DNA of 39,352 bases, from contig JAQXNV010000066.1 in NCBI GenBank assembly GCA_029098185.1, forward strand, positions 1 to 39,352. The letters run 5' to 3'. The notes under the pieces are model-generated. The model searched no databases. It was not told the origin of the DNA and saw nothing but the letters and a program-made list of their open reading frames with translations. Positions 1 through 7,731 of this stretch are shown in pieces (the first letter of the stretch is position 1; every line of letters starts with the position of its first letter). The position numbers were made by a program, and so were the translations under genes. This DNA is from Oscillospiraceae bacterium. Its GTDB lineage: Bacteria > Bacillota > Clostridia > Oscillospirales > Acutalibacteraceae.

Positions 1-400
1 CGGCGGTGTTTGTCCATGCGTCCAGAAGTTGTACATTGCAGAAACGATCTGCTTCCGGAAGAACATAAATCATGGGTTCCGCACTGATGTCCAGCCATGC
101 TTGCGAATAGACCGTATCAACATTTGGAGTCACGACTGTACGGAAAGAAGCGTTCGCCAGATTTTTCGCATGGTTGAACTGATTGACGGGTGCACGGCCG
201 GTTATTGTTCCGTCTGTATTGGTGGATAATGTTTTGGTTGCATCTGTAAGAACCAGTGGAAACGCATAGACATACGCATCGTTGACCAGTTGCCATACGG
301 TATCTGTGTCTGGCTCTGTTTTGTCAGATGAGCAGGCGGAAAGAAATCCGCAGGAAAGCAGTGTAAATGCCGTAAGCAAAATAGCAAGTATCTTTTTCAT
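1..400 (-). CDS. DUF1254-domain lipoprotein, N-terminal part (runs off the left edge)
   Basis: An open frame of 133 codons starts at an ATG (398-400) and reaches the window edge without a stop. A strong GGAGGT ribosome site lies just upstream, and the start is 20 bp after the stop of the TetR gene, so the two are probably co-transcribed. The N-terminus MKKILAILLTAFTLL is a signal peptide ending in a lipobox (LSAC, Cys about 23), so a membrane-anchored lipoprotein is expected. The mature part carries the DUF1254 pattern: DAYVYAFPLVLTDAT, then APVNQFNHAKNL, then TPNVDTVYSQAWLDIS and LLDAWTNTA. DUF1254 usually comes with DUF1214; that half would lie outside. No biochemical function is firmly known for the family. 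The family call is confident; the role is unknown. Confidence 0.8.
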   Translation of the reverse strand, partial: MKKILAILLTAFTLLSCGFLSACSSDKTEPDTDTVWQLVNDAYVYAFPLVLTDATKTLSTNTDGTITGRAPVNQFNHAKNLANASFRTVVTPNVDTVYSQAWLDISAEPMIYVLPEADRFCNVQLLDAWTNTA

Positions 401-420
401 ATGGACCTCCTACTTTTCTT

Positions 421-996
421 CTATTGTGGACTTTTTCTCTTTCTTTCTGCAAGCCGCATCAATTCCTTTTTTACAGATTCGATCTGCGGCTCAAACAGCG
501 CTCGCTCGGCAAAGATCATGTAGTTGTTGATGGAAAGGATCGACAGGTGAATAAACGGTTCAACCTCGTCCTTCGTACAGCCTAAAATTTCCGCAACTTT
601 TTCTGTGTAATAGGGGTATCTTGCCGCAAGCCGAACAAGGGAAGGCTTTACCTGTTCTTCATATTCTTGTGACACGCATACGCTGACCAGAAAGCGCATC
701 GTTGGCGACATTTTGTCAGCAAGTGTGTCGAGGCGATCCATCATGCTTTTGATATCACTGATATCTTCAAGCACGATGTCGAACGCACTTTTTTCAATCC
801 GATTGATGGCTTCCTCTGCACATGCAAGAACAATCTCTTCTTTGGTGGAGAAATAATAATAGATACCACCGTTTTGTAGATTGGCCGCTGTACAGAGATC
901 TTTTGTCGTGGTGACAGTCAACCCCCTTTCGACAAAGCAGTCAAGGCAGACACCGATAATCTCCTTTCGCTTCTGGGTTTTCTTATCTTCGTTCAT
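421..996 (-). CDS. TetR/AcrR-family transcriptional regulator
   Basis: A 191-residue protein. I start it at the ATG at 994-996 (MNEDKKTQKRKE), which has GGAG about 8 nt upstream; an in-frame extension to 1047 has no ribosome site and would overlap the promoter. Residues about 8-55 form the TetR DNA-binding domain: a helix with CFVERGLTVTT, then a helix-turn-helix TTKDLCTAANLQNGGIYYYF and the typical FSTKEEIV. The rest is a divergent helical ligand-binding domain that gives no clue to the inducer. It sits directly upstream of the DUF1254 lipoprotein on the same strand with a 20-bp gap, so it probably controls itself and that gene. The family call is firm; ligand and targets are not known. Confidence 0.9.
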   Translation of the reverse strand: MNEDKKTQKRKEIIGVCLDCFVERGLTVTTTKDLCTAANLQNGGIYYYFSTKEEIVLACAEEAINRIEKSAFDIVLEDISDIKSMMDRLDTLADKMSPTMRFLVSVCVSQEYEEQVKPSLVRLAARYPYYTEKVAEILGCTKDEVEPFIHLSILSINNYMIFAERALFEPQIESVKKELMRLAERKRKSPQ

Positions 997-1037
997 GAAG
1001 CAATCTCCGTTTCTGTATACTTTTGATCTTATAATGC

Positions 1038-1066
1038 AGTATAGCATACCTTATTAAATAAATCAA
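1038..1066 (-). promoter_or_regulatory. Promoter of the tetR-DUF1254 transcript
   Basis: On the minus strand TTGATT (1061-1066) is followed after exactly 17 bp by TATACT (1038-1043), about 42 bp before the chosen start codon. The spacer is AT-rich and contains a weak dyad (CTTGATTT ... TTAATAAG) that could be a TetR operator, but only 5 of 9 half-site positions match, so I do not claim it. Confidence 0.65.
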
Positions 1067-1252
1067 GTGCTTGCTTAAAAATTGTACGACGTCGCAGTGA
1101 AAAGCAACCGCCTAATTGTATCCAAATGGTTATTACGATGAATGTAAAGCAGGCTGTCATTCTTGCTTCAAATTCCCTTCATTTTCAATGGTTTTACATA
1201 TTTATATATAGTCTGGACAACGATTCATTATCTACAACTTTTGATTTAAAGG

Positions 1253-1303
1253 AAAGAGCCATGTACTGCATCATCGACAATGATGATGGTACATGGCTCT
1301 TTT
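1253..1303. terminator. Long hairpin, probably a bidirectional terminator
   Basis: Left arm AAAGAGCCATGTAC then CATCATC, and right arm GATGATG then GTACATGGCTCTTT, pair along 21 bp with a 2-nt bulge and a 6-nt loop. On the plus strand the arm runs into TTTTTT. Only the minus-strand HipA-like gene ends nearby (stop at 1395), so it most likely terminates that transcript. It is longer than most terminators. Confidence 0.6.
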
Positions 1304-1394
1304 TTAATATTAGGGTAATGCGCTGAATGAAATCAGCCAGCAATGGAAAGTGCTCTAAGCGGCTGAAAAGGCTCGAAACCATATCGTTCTTTCA

Positions 1395-2498
1395 TCAGCA
1401 ATAAGATTGGAGCAGCGCCAGTCGCTGTTGAAACATAGCTGCTTCTGTTTGGAATACCCCGAATTGCTCCGTGTCTATTTCTGTTTTCTGGCGCAGACCG
1501 ATTTTCTGAACGGCTTCAATGGCTGCCTCTTTTTGTGTCATTTTTCGGGGCAAAACGGTCTGGCAGTTTGCTCCATCCATTGTGTCATAGGACAGGAAGC
1601 ATTGATTAAAATCCATCAGCGGATAGAGAGAAACCGGCTGATTCGTTTTGTTATCCACCAGCAGTCCCCAATTCTCCGGATGACGGTCTGTATTTCCGGT
1701 CAGGTAATCCAGGATATTCATGCCGTAATAGGTAATGGGGTCCAGTGCGATGCATCGTTCCACCGCATCGAAATCATGATTGCAGGCATAAATATCAAAT
1801 GCCATTTTGGACACGATGGAGTAATCTTTGGAGGTAATTAAGTTGCTCTTTGTGACGATTTGGCCGTCATAAACAGACGGTTCATAAATCACTTGCGGAA
1901 TGTCAAAGCATTGGCAAATTTGGCTTGCCAGCAATTCTTTCCGGACAGTTTCTTCTCCCCCGTCTTTCAAAAGTTGAAATCCATTCTCATTGCGGATCCA
2001 TGCCTTGGGAAAACATCCATGGGTGGCAAGATCCTGGGCCAGTTCTTTGTTGGTCACGGTCATGGAACGGCCTTTCAAAGAAATTTCTACCACAGCATCA
2101 TTTAAGGAGTGGTCATACAAATTCAATTCACGAAAGGTGCTGGGATCGGTGGACAGCTTCACCCAAAAAACATCGGTGAGGGAAACACAATGATAGGCGA
2201 GAGAAATCGCCGCGCGATCCCGGTCTGTGGTAGCTTGTGCCGCGCCGATGCTGTTCAGAATCTCTTTAGCATAGGTTCTGTCTAGCGTGAGCACACGGGA
2301 GGCACACCAGTGATCGAAGTTCAACCGGTTGTTAATTCTTCCATCGATATCCGCTGCATCGACTTCTTCCAGGTAAAGATCATAGGGCATGAATTGTTCC
2401 TTCGAAATCTCAGCTTGTCCGGTTTCAGAGATACGGGCAACAGGTTGCTCCATATGCATGATTTGGTATATTTTATTGGAAAGCGTTTTCTGGTTCAT
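1395..2498 (-). CDS. Solitary HipA-like serine/threonine kinase-fold protein
   Basis: A 367-residue protein. The start at 2496-2498 (MNQKTLSNKIYQ) has AGGGTGAG upstream; the in-frame extension to 2612 lacks a ribosome site and covers the promoter. The C-terminal half matches HipA_C: a probable ATP-binding lysine in GFQLLKDGG (about residue 180), then LASQICQCFDIPQVIYE, then the catalytic stretch DYLTGNTDRHPENWGLLVDN and a metal-binding DFN in PLMDFNQCF. The N-terminal ~130 residues do not look like the usual HipA N-terminal subdomain. HipA proteins phosphorylate protein targets (EF-Tu or GltX in known cases) and normally pair with an upstream HipB antitoxin; no HipB-like gene is present here. 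Such orphan HipA-like proteins occur in Bacillota and their targets are unknown. The gene directly abuts a truncated transposase, which points to acquisition by transfer. Confidence 0.75.
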   Translation of the reverse strand: MNQKTLSNKIYQIMHMEQPVARISETGQAEISKEQFMPYDLYLEEVDAADIDGRINNRLNFDHWCASRVLTLDRTYAKEILNSIGAAQATTDRDRAAISLAYHCVSLTDVFWVKLSTDPSTFRELNLYDHSLNDAVVEISLKGRSMTVTNKELAQDLATHGCFPKAWIRNENGFQLLKDGGEETVRKELLASQICQCFDIPQVIYEPSVYDGQIVTKSNLITSKDYSIVSKMAFDIYACNHDFDAVERCIALDPITYYGMNILDYLTGNTDRHPENWGLLVDNKTNQPVSLYPLMDFNQCFLSYDTMDGANCQTVLPRKMTQKEAAIEAVQKIGLRQKTEIDTEQFGVFQTEAAMFQQRLALLQSYC

Positions 2499-2544
2499 AG
2501 TTTTCTCACCCTGACATTTTGAAACTAAGCAGTTACTTTTCTTT

Positions 2545-2572
2545 ATTATACGATACACTGTATTAAAATCAA
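2545..2572 (-). promoter_or_regulatory. Promoter of the HipA-like gene with an 11-bp palindrome in its spacer
   Basis: Minus-strand TTGATT (2567-2572), a 16-bp spacer and a perfect TATAAT (2545-2550), about 47 bp before the start codon. The spacer carries a perfect odd palindrome ATACA-G-TGTAT (2553-2563), the kind of ACA-N-TGT dyad bound by small helix-turn-helix repressors. A repressor bound there would block RNA polymerase. Confidence 0.65.
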
Positions 2573-2599
2573 AGTGCAATTTGTATTTTTCAGCCATAG

Positions 2600-3007
2600 G
2601 TAGCTTTCTCACAGAAATATGGCAAGGTGTTCCGCTTCAAGCCCAAGACTGCCTGGAAGGCTTTTCAGAAGATACAGTCCGAACTGGGAAATTCCTTCAG
2701 TAAGGTATTCCGCACGATCACAACAGATAACGGCTCTGAGTTTGCACGGCTTGCAGAACTGGAAACAGGAACGAGTACGAAGGTGTACTTCACTCACCCG
2801 TATACATCCTGTGAAAAGGGATCTATAGAAAACCACAATGGTCTGATTCGTCGCTTTATTCCCAAAGGAAAGCAGATTGCGGATTACAAAGAAGATGACA
2901 TCCTGGCTGTGGAGTTATGGGCAAACAGTCTTCCCCGAAAAATTCTCGGCTACAAGACACCGGATGAAGCATTTGAAGCAGAAATGGACAAGATTTACGC
3001 CGCCTGA
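2600..3007 (+). pseudogene. IS30-family transposase, C-terminal remnant
   Basis: The frame from about 2600 to the TGA at 3005-3007 encodes the last ~135 residues of an IS30-type DDE transposase: FRTITTDNGSEFARL contains the second catalytic Asp, and FTHPYTSCEKGSIENHNGL the catalytic Glu, followed by IRRFIPKGK and SLPRKILGYKTPDEAF. A full IS30 transposase is about 300-350 residues; the N-terminal DNA-binding part and the first catalytic Asp are missing. An in-frame stop lies at 2597-2599 and no start has a ribosome site; the best candidate is a GTG at 2627. The break falls at the 5' side of the HipA-like gene, suggesting deletion or insertion there. The sequence after the stop (3045-3075) may keep a degraded right end, but I cannot define the inverted repeat. 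Confidence 0.8.
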
Positions 3008-3236
3008 CCGGTAAGTATGGCCTGATTGATTTTAACAGATGAAATGCTCAACTTGTTATTGCAATTTGCGTATCATTTTTATCATTTTCGTTCAACAAAT
3101 GAGAAGTTTTTATCGATTATTATTTAACCGTTAAATAATATTTTGCTCTGTTTTGAGGGCTACGGTAGGGCTACGCATCGAAATTTATGCCATTTTAAGG
3201 GGGTTTAACCGGCTTTTTTTGAGAATTCATAAAATG
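3008..3236. other. Intergenic region with palindrome and short direct repeats, no gene
   Basis: No credible gene. It contains an AT-rich palindrome at 3118-3140 (TATTATTTAA, 3-nt centre, TTAAATAATA) and two copies of GGGCTACG at 3157-3164 and 3168-3175, spaced 11 bp apart, about one helical turn. It lies between the transposase remnant and the 3' end of tRNA-Pro, a typical place for integration-related sites, but no integrase gene is visible. Confidence 0.5.
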
Positions 3237-3282
3237 AAAAAACACTGAAAAACCGCATAACTACGCCATTTTTCAGTGTTTT
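3237..3282 (-). terminator. Second terminator behind the tRNA genes
   Basis: Perfect 14-bp arms AAAACACTGAAAAA (3239-3252) and TTTTTCAGTGTTTT (3269-3282), followed on the minus strand by a T-rich stretch. It acts as backup to the terminator at 3287-3315. Confidence 0.65.
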
Positions 3283-3286
3283 AAGC

Positions 3287-3315
3287 AAAAAAAGAGAAGG
3301 TCCGAAAACCCTCTC
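3287..3315 (-). terminator. Terminator of the tRNA-Gln/tRNA-Pro transcript
   Basis: On the minus strand GAGAGGG, an 8-nt loop and CCTTCTC form a hairpin (one mismatch) followed immediately by seven T residues, starting 5 nt after the tRNA-Pro CCA end. Confidence 0.8.
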
Positions 3316-3319
3316 ATTT

Positions 3320-3396
3320 TGGTCGAGGTGACAGGATTTGAACCTGCGACTTCTACGTCCCGAACGTAGCGCTCTACCAAACTGAGCCACACCTCG
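3320..3396 (-). tRNA. tRNA-Pro (anticodon CGG)
   Basis: A complete cloverleaf on the minus strand. The acceptor stem CGAGGTG pairs with CACCTCG, the discriminator is A, and the CCA end is encoded. The anticodon stem CTACG/CGTAG encloses loop TTCGGGA, giving anticodon CGG, which reads the proline codon CCG. The T arm contains GGTTCAAATCC. It is preceded by tRNA-Gln and followed by two terminators. Its 3' end faces the accessory region. Confidence 0.97.
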
Positions 3397-3440
3397 AAAA
3401 CAAAAGCACCGCAGGAATCATTTCCTCGGTACTTTCTGTT

Positions 3441-3514
3441 TGGCTGCGGTACTAGGATTCGAACCCAGACATACAGAGTCAGAGTCTGCTGTGCTACCCT
3501 TACACAATACCGCA
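3441..3514 (-). tRNA. tRNA-Gln (anticodon CTG)
   Basis: A complete cloverleaf on the minus strand. The acceptor stem TGCGGTA pairs with TACCGCA, the discriminator is G and the CCA end is encoded. The anticodon loop CTCTGAC between GCAGA and TCTGT gives anticodon CTG, which reads CAG. The T arm has GGTTCGAATCC. It is the first tRNA of a two-gene transcript, 44 bp ahead of tRNA-Pro. Confidence 0.97.
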
Positions 3515-3516
3515 AC

Positions 3517-3567
3517 ATTGCTGTCAAACAGCAATATCTATTATAACAAAATTCTTCTGATTGTCAA
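3517..3567 (-). promoter_or_regulatory. Consensus promoter and leader hairpin of the tRNA operon
   Basis: Minus-strand TTGACA (3562-3567), 16 bp, then TATAAT (3540-3545); both boxes are perfect. Between the promoter and the tRNA-Gln 5' end is a perfect 8-bp hairpin ATTGCTGT/ACAGCAAT with a 3-nt loop (3517-3535), likely part of the precursor leader removed by RNase P. Confidence 0.85.
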
Positions 3568-3622
3568 GTGCTTTTCCAAAAAATTTTGAAAAATAATTGA
3601 AAATTCTTTTTTCTCCCCACAA

Positions 3623-4828
3623 TTATCTTGAAAATTGCTGTCGCCGACGCAAGATCTCATCCAGCAAAGCGTGGGCGGCCTGTTCCTTTGTCATCTTTTC
3701 CAGCGGGCGCACCCCGTCTTTGGAGATCAGCGTCAGCACGTTGGTATCGCCGCCAAATCCGGCCCCTTCCACCTTCAAGCTGTTGGCGGCGATGAGATCC
3801 AGATGCTTCTTTTCCAGCTTCTTTCGGGAGTTTTCCACAAGAGCTTCCGTCTCCATGGAAAACCCGCATAAAAACTGTCCCGGCTTGCGATGGGCCCCCA
3901 GATACCCCAAAATGTCCTTTGTCCGCTTTAAGGGAATGGACAATTCCCCGTCGGATTTCTTCATCTTTTCGTCAGCCACCTCCGCCGGGGTGTAATCGGC
4001 CACAGCGGCGGCTTTTATCACGATGTCCTGTTCATCGGCCAAGGCTGTGACCGCTTGGAACATCTCCTCGGCGCTGACGACATCGACACTCTGCACAAAG
4101 GGCAGCTTTGATAGAGCCGTCCTGCCGCTGACCAGCGTGACCTTAGCCCCTCGCCGGGATGCTGCCTGCGCGATAGCGTAGCCCATTTTCCCGGTAGAGT
4201 GGTTGGTCAGATACCGCACCGGATCCAACGCTTCCTGGGTGGCGCCTGCGGTCACGAGGACACGCAGTCCATCCATGTCCTTTTCATAGGCGATCTCCTG
4301 CAAAACAAACTGCAAAAGCTGTTCCGGCTCCAGCATCTTCCCAGCGCCGGTATCGCCGCAGGCCAAATACCCCACCGTCGGCTCGGCAATGGTCCAGCCA
4401 TACTGCCGCAGCCGTGCCAGATTATCCTGCGTCACCGGGTTTTCATACATCCCGGTATTCATGGCTGGGGCGGCGATCTTTTTGCAGCGGCAGGCCAACA
4501 CCGTCGTCGTCAGCATATCGTCGCAAAGACCGTTTGCCAGCTTTGCCAGCACATTGGCGCTGGCTGGGGCGATCAAGACCAGATCAGCCTGCTTTGCCAG
4601 GGCAACGTGCTCCACGCTATATTGGAAATTCCGGTCAAAGGTATCTACCAAACAGTTATTCCCCGTCAGCGTTTCAAAGGTCAGGGGGCTGATGAACTGC
4701 GTGGCGTGCTCTGTCATCAACACATGGACATTACAATGAAGCTTTTTCAGCGCGCTGGCAAGATATGCTGTTTTATAGGCGGCGATACTGCCGCTGACGC
4801 CCAGCAGGACGGTTTTTCCCTGTAGCAT
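3623..4828 (-). CDS. coaBC: Bifunctional phosphopantothenoylcysteine decarboxylase/phosphopantothenate-cysteine ligase
   Basis: A 401-residue cytoplasmic flavoenzyme, full length for the family. The N-terminal CoaC half (about 1-180) shows the FMN-binding VSGSIAAYK, the catalytic His in SVEHVALA (residue 74), the PAMNTGMYENP motif (Asn 124) and the flexible flap cysteine in GYLACGDTGAGKM (Cys 157); these nearly match E. coli numbering. The C-terminal CoaB half (about 185-401) has VTAGATQEALDPVRYLTNHSTGKMG and IKAAAVADYTP. Together they convert 4'-phosphopantothenate, cysteine and CTP to 4'-phosphopantetheine. It is the last gene of the pan/coa operon, 17 bp after coaX, with GGGGGAG as ribosome site. 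No clear terminator lies between it and the tRNA promoter, so some read-through into the tRNAs is possible. Confidence 0.96.
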   Translation of the reverse strand: MLQGKTVLLGVSGSIAAYKTAYLASALKKLHCNVHVLMTEHATQFISPLTFETLTGNNCLVDTFDRNFQYSVEHVALAKQADLVLIAPASANVLAKLANGLCDDMLTTTVLACRCKKIAAPAMNTGMYENPVTQDNLARLRQYGWTIAEPTVGYLACGDTGAGKMLEPEQLLQFVLQEIAYEKDMDGLRVLVTAGATQEALDPVRYLTNHSTGKMGYAIAQAASRRGAKVTLVSGRTALSKLPFVQSVDVVSAEEMFQAVTALADEQDIVIKAAAVADYTPAEVADEKMKKSDGELSIPLKRTKDILGYLGAHRKPGQFLCGFSMETEALVENSRKKLEKKHLDLIAANSLKVEGAGFGGDTNVLTLISKDGVRPLEKMTKEQAAHALLDEILRRRQQFSR

Positions 4829-4845
4829 TGGTGTGTCTCCCCCTT

Positions 4846-5610
4846 TCAGCAGTTCCGCTCGTACAAAATCCGCAGCCCCTTCAGCGTCAGATTGCTGTCA
4901 CAGATAATCGAGCGCTTACAATGGGGCACGATGGCTTTGGCGATGCCACCGGTAGCCACCACGGTCAGCTTCTGCCCCATCTCCTCCTCGGCCCGCTGGA
5001 TGATCCCATCCACCATGGCGGCGGTGCCGTAAATCACGCCGCTCTTCATGCAGTCGATGGTATTCTTGCCCAGCATCTTTTCCGGGGCGTCCATACTGAT
5101 ATGGGGCAATTGGGCCGTACCGCTGGACAGCGCTTCCAGAGAAAGCTCTGCCCCGGCAATGATCATGCCGCCAATATAATCGCCGTGCTCGTCGATGGCC
5201 GAAACGGTAGTGGCGGTACCCATGTCAAAAAACAGAGTGGGCTGAGGATATTCGTGGAGCACTGCCGCCGCATCCACCAAAAGATCAGCGCCGGTCTGCT
5301 TGGGGTTATCCATTTGCAGATGTACGCCTGTATCCATTTCCGACGACACCACCAGCGGCCGGATACCGATGATCTTTTCCACTGCATCGCTTAAGATCGT
5401 CGCCAGGGCCGGCACGACGGTAGACAAAATGCTCCCCTCGATGCGGTTGCAGTTGATGTGGTAGATCTCCAGCAGATTTTTCAGCTTGGCGGCGTAATCA
5501 TCGGCAGTCTTGGATTTATCCGTAGAAATGCGGGCAGTAAAGAAGATCTCCTCGCCGGAAAGGCCGCCGATGACGATATTGGTGTTGCCCACGTCGATTG
5601 CCAGGATCAT
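4846..5610 (-). CDS. coaX: Type III pantothenate kinase
   Basis: A 254-residue protein, standard length for CoaX. It phosphorylates pantothenate with ATP, the first committed step to CoA. Type III enzymes are not feedback-inhibited by CoA and have the ASKHA fold. Visible motifs are the phosphate-1 loop [15 protein letters not shown] at the N-terminus, [17 protein letters not shown] (about residue 105, usually written GxDR; here the Arg position is Leu), the phosphate-2 loop [13 protein letters not shown], and [23 protein letters not shown]. The start ATG overlaps the panD stop by 4 bp (5607-5610), which indicates translational coupling inside the pan/coa operon. Confidence 0.95.
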   Translation of the reverse strand: MILAIDVGNTNIVIGGLSGEEIFFTARISTDKSKTADDYAAKLKNLLEIYHINCNRIEGSILSTVVPALATILSDAVEKIIGIRPLVVSSEMDTGVHLQMDNPKQTGADLLVDAAAVLHEYPQPTLFFDMGTATTVSAIDEHGDYIGGMIIAGAELSLEALSSGTAQLPHISMDAPEKMLGKNTIDCMKSGVIYGTAAMVDGIIQRAEEEMGQKLTVVATGGIAKAIVPHCKRSIICDSNLTLKGLRILYERNC

Positions 5611-6014
5611 GATGACGCCTCCGTTTCCATAGGCGCAATGCGGCCATGCTGTTCATAGCGGGCCGTCTGGGTAATACGGTTGTCCTCATCGACGAACACC
5701 ACAAAGGGATGATGATCCTTTGCTTCCTGGGCGTCTAGCTGACAGTAGCACATGATGATGATCTTGTCACCGGGACAGGCGCACCGGGCCGTAGCGCCGT
5801 TTAAGCAGATCAGTCCGGAGCCTCGCTCCCCGGCGATGACGTATGTTTCAAAGCGATTGCCGTTGTCGATGTCAGCGATCTGTACCTTTTCGTATTCCAG
5901 GATGTTGGCCGCGTCCATCAGATCCCGGTCGATGGTGATGCTGCCTACATAATTTAAATCGGCCTGCTTCACCGTGGCCCGGTGAATCTTGCCCTTGAGC
6001 ATTTCCAGTATCAT
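5607..6014 (-). CDS. panD: Aspartate 1-decarboxylase proenzyme
   Basis: A 135-residue pyruvoyl enzyme that makes beta-alanine from L-aspartate. The sequence [20 protein letters not shown] aligns residue for residue with the E. coli enzyme, and the self-cleavage site Gly24-Ser25 (NYVGSITID) is intact; the new N-terminal Ser becomes the pyruvoyl group. Tyr and Asn residues of the active site are visible in [15 protein letters not shown]. The ribosome site GAGGAGG is followed by the ATG at 6012-6014. It lies 23 bp after panC and overlaps coaX by 4 bp, so it supplies beta-alanine within the same operon that makes pantoate. Confidence 0.96.
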   Translation of the reverse strand: MILEMLKGKIHRATVKQADLNYVGSITIDRDLMDAANILEYEKVQIADIDNGNRFETYVIAGERGSGLICLNGATARCACPGDKIIIMCYCQLDAQEAKDHHPFVVFVDEDNRITQTARYEQHGRIAPMETEASS

Positions 6015-6037
6015 GAGTTCCTCCTCGTTTTTGTCCC

Positions 6038-6886
6038 TTACTCCACGTGGAAGGTGAAGTTATCGATGAGCCGTGTCTTTCCAATGTAGACAGCGATGGC
6101 CACCAGCACATCCCGCTGTGCCGTTTCCACATCCTCCATGGTCACGCTATCTACCATTTTCACATAATCCACATTGGCCCGCTCTTCCTCGTCCAGCTCG
6201 TCCCGGATGATGGACAAAATGGCTTGTGCCCGGCGCTCGCCCCGCTCCATGGCTGTTCTGCCGGCGGTAAGGGCACGGTTCAGCACCAGCGCTGCCCGGC
6301 GCTCTTGTGGGCTTAAGTACGTATTGCGGGAGCTTTTGGCCAGTCCGTCTGCTTCTCGGACGATAGGACAGCCGACGATCTCAATGTCAAAATTCAAATC
6401 CCGCACCATGCGCCGGATCACCGCCAGTTGCTGGGCGTCTTTCTCGCCAAAATAAGCCCGGTCCGGCGCAACGATATGAAACAGCTTCGACACCACGGTA
6501 CAGACGCCGCGGAAGTGGCCCGGCCGCCTTGCGCCGCAGAGATTCTCTGTGACGCCGTCTACGTCTACATGGGTGGAAAAATGCTCCGGATACATCTCCT
6601 CCGGCTCCGGGTGAAACAGCAGAGATGCCCCCGTGGCTTCACACAAAGCGCTGTCTTGCTCCAGATCCCGCGGATATTGGGCGAAATCCTCATTTGGCCC
6701 AAACTGGATGGGGTTGACGAACACACTGACCACTACGCGGTCATTCTCCTTTGCCGCTCTGGCAATGAGGCTTTGATGGCCCTCGTGCAAAAAGCCCATG
6801 GTGGGCACCAAGCCTACGGTGAGCCCTTCCTTTCTCCACGCTTTTACCTGCTGCCGTACCTGCTGTACCGTTGTAACCAGTTCCAT
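6038..6886 (-). CDS. panC: Pantothenate synthetase (pantoate-beta-alanine ligase)
   Basis: A 282-residue enzyme that joins pantoate and beta-alanine through a pantoyl-adenylate, using ATP. It has the nucleotidyltransferase signature [13 protein letters not shown] (HxGH), the pantoate-binding [17 protein letters not shown], then [31 protein letters not shown] and [12 protein letters not shown], which corresponds to the KMSKS-like loop. The length is normal. A GAGGAG ribosome site is present and the gap to panB is 17 bp. It is the central step of the pan operon. Confidence 0.96.
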   Translation of the reverse strand: MELVTTVQQVRQQVKAWRKEGLTVGLVPTMGFLHEGHQSLIARAAKENDRVVVSVFVNPIQFGPNEDFAQYPRDLEQDSALCEATGASLLFHPEPEEMYPEHFSTHVDVDGVTENLCGARRPGHFRGVCTVVSKLFHIVAPDRAYFGEKDAQQLAVIRRMVRDLNFDIEIVGCPIVREADGLAKSSRNTYLSPQERRAALVLNRALTAGRTAMERGERRAQAILSIIRDELDEEERANVDYVKMVDSVTMEDVETAQRDVLVAIAVYIGKTRLIDNFTFHVE

Positions 6887-6903
6887 TGTATCATCGCTCC
6901 TCT

Positions 6904-7731
6904 TTAATATAACTTCTCTAAAACGTCGTCGTCGATGGAAAAGGTATGCTCTTCACTGGGGAATCGCCCCGCTTCCACTGCCAAAACGTAATCTCGGACA
7001 GCGCTCTGCATGGCCTGACCGATCTCCCCAAAGCGTTTTACGAACTTTGGCGTAAAATCAGAGAACATCCCCATCATGTCCTGATAGACCAACACCTGGC
7101 CGTCACAGCCCGCACCGGCGCCGATGCCGATGGTCGGGATGGAGATGGCTTTGCTTACCTTCTGTGCCAGCTTTGCCGGCACGCATTCCAGCACGATGGC
7201 AAAGGCTCCGGCCTCTTCCAGAGCTCTGGCGTCGTCCAGGAGCTTTTGGGCCGCTTCCTGGGTCTTGCCCTGGACTTTGTAGCCGCCAAAGGCATTGACC
7301 GACTGGGGCGTTAATCCCAGGTGTCCCATAACAGGGATACTGGCGTTGACGATGGCCCGCACCTGGGGCACCACTGTGCTGCCGCCCTCCAGCTTTACCG
7401 CTTCGGCGTGGCCCTCCTGGATCAATCGGCCGGCGTTGCGCACCGCTTTCTCCACAGAGATCTGATAGGACAAAAAGGGCATATCCGCAACGACCAGGGC
7501 ATTTTTCGCCCCTCTTGCCACGGCGGCAGTATGGTGGATCATATCCTCCATGGTAACGGACAACGTATTGTCGTAGCCCAGCATCACCATGCCCAGAGAA
7601 TCACCGACCAAAATAGCCGACACCCCTGCGCCGTCGATGAGCTTTGCCATGGAATAATCATAGGCCGTCAGCATAGAGAGCTTTTGGCCTGTTTGTTTTG
7701 CTTGTTGAAAGGTAACGGTTGTCTGTTTCAT
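6904..7731 (-). CDS. panB: 3-methyl-2-oxobutanoate hydroxymethyltransferase
   Basis: A 275-residue TIM-barrel enzyme that transfers a hydroxymethyl group from 5,10-methylene-tetrahydrofolate to 2-ketoisovalerate, giving ketopantoate. Family motifs are all present: [36 protein letters not shown] with the metal-binding Asp, [48 protein letters not shown] and [18 protein letters not shown]. Its ATG directly follows the panG stop with no gap, and its GGAGGT ribosome site lies inside the end of panG, which suggests coupled translation. Confidence 0.96.
   Translation of the reverse strand: MKQTTVTFQQAKQTGQKLSMLTAYDYSMAKLIDGAGVSAILVGDSLGMVMLGYDNTLSVTMEDMIHHTAAVARGAKNALVVADMPFLSYQISVEKAVRNAGRLIQEGHAEAVKLEGGSTVVPQVRAIVNASIPVMGHLGLTPQSVNAFGGYKVQGKTQEAAQKLLDDARALEEAGAFAIVLECVPAKLAQKVSKAISIPTIGIGAGAGCDGQVLVYQDMMGMFSDFTPKFVKRFGEIGQAMQSAVRDYVLAVEAGRFPSEEHTFSIDDDVLEKLY

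Larger units (their letters stand above)
997..1394. other. Intergenic region without a gene
   Basis: About 400 bp between the TetR start and the HipA-like stop. It holds the tetR promoter at its left end and a long hairpin at 1253-1303. The rest is AT-rich with no credible open frame; the two overlapping ~60-codon frames lack ribosome sites and similarity to anything I recognise. Confidence 0.6.

Noticed and set aside
2499-2612. N-terminal extension of the HipA-like protein (starting MRKLPMAEKY)
   Set aside because: It would be translated from the promoter itself (TATAAT at 2545-2550), lacks a ribosome site, and the internal ATG at 2498 has a good one.
3205-3527. Two minus-strand open frames across the tRNA genes
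   Set aside because: They translate the tRNA-Pro and tRNA-Gln genes and their terminators; the cloverleaf structures explain the sequence.
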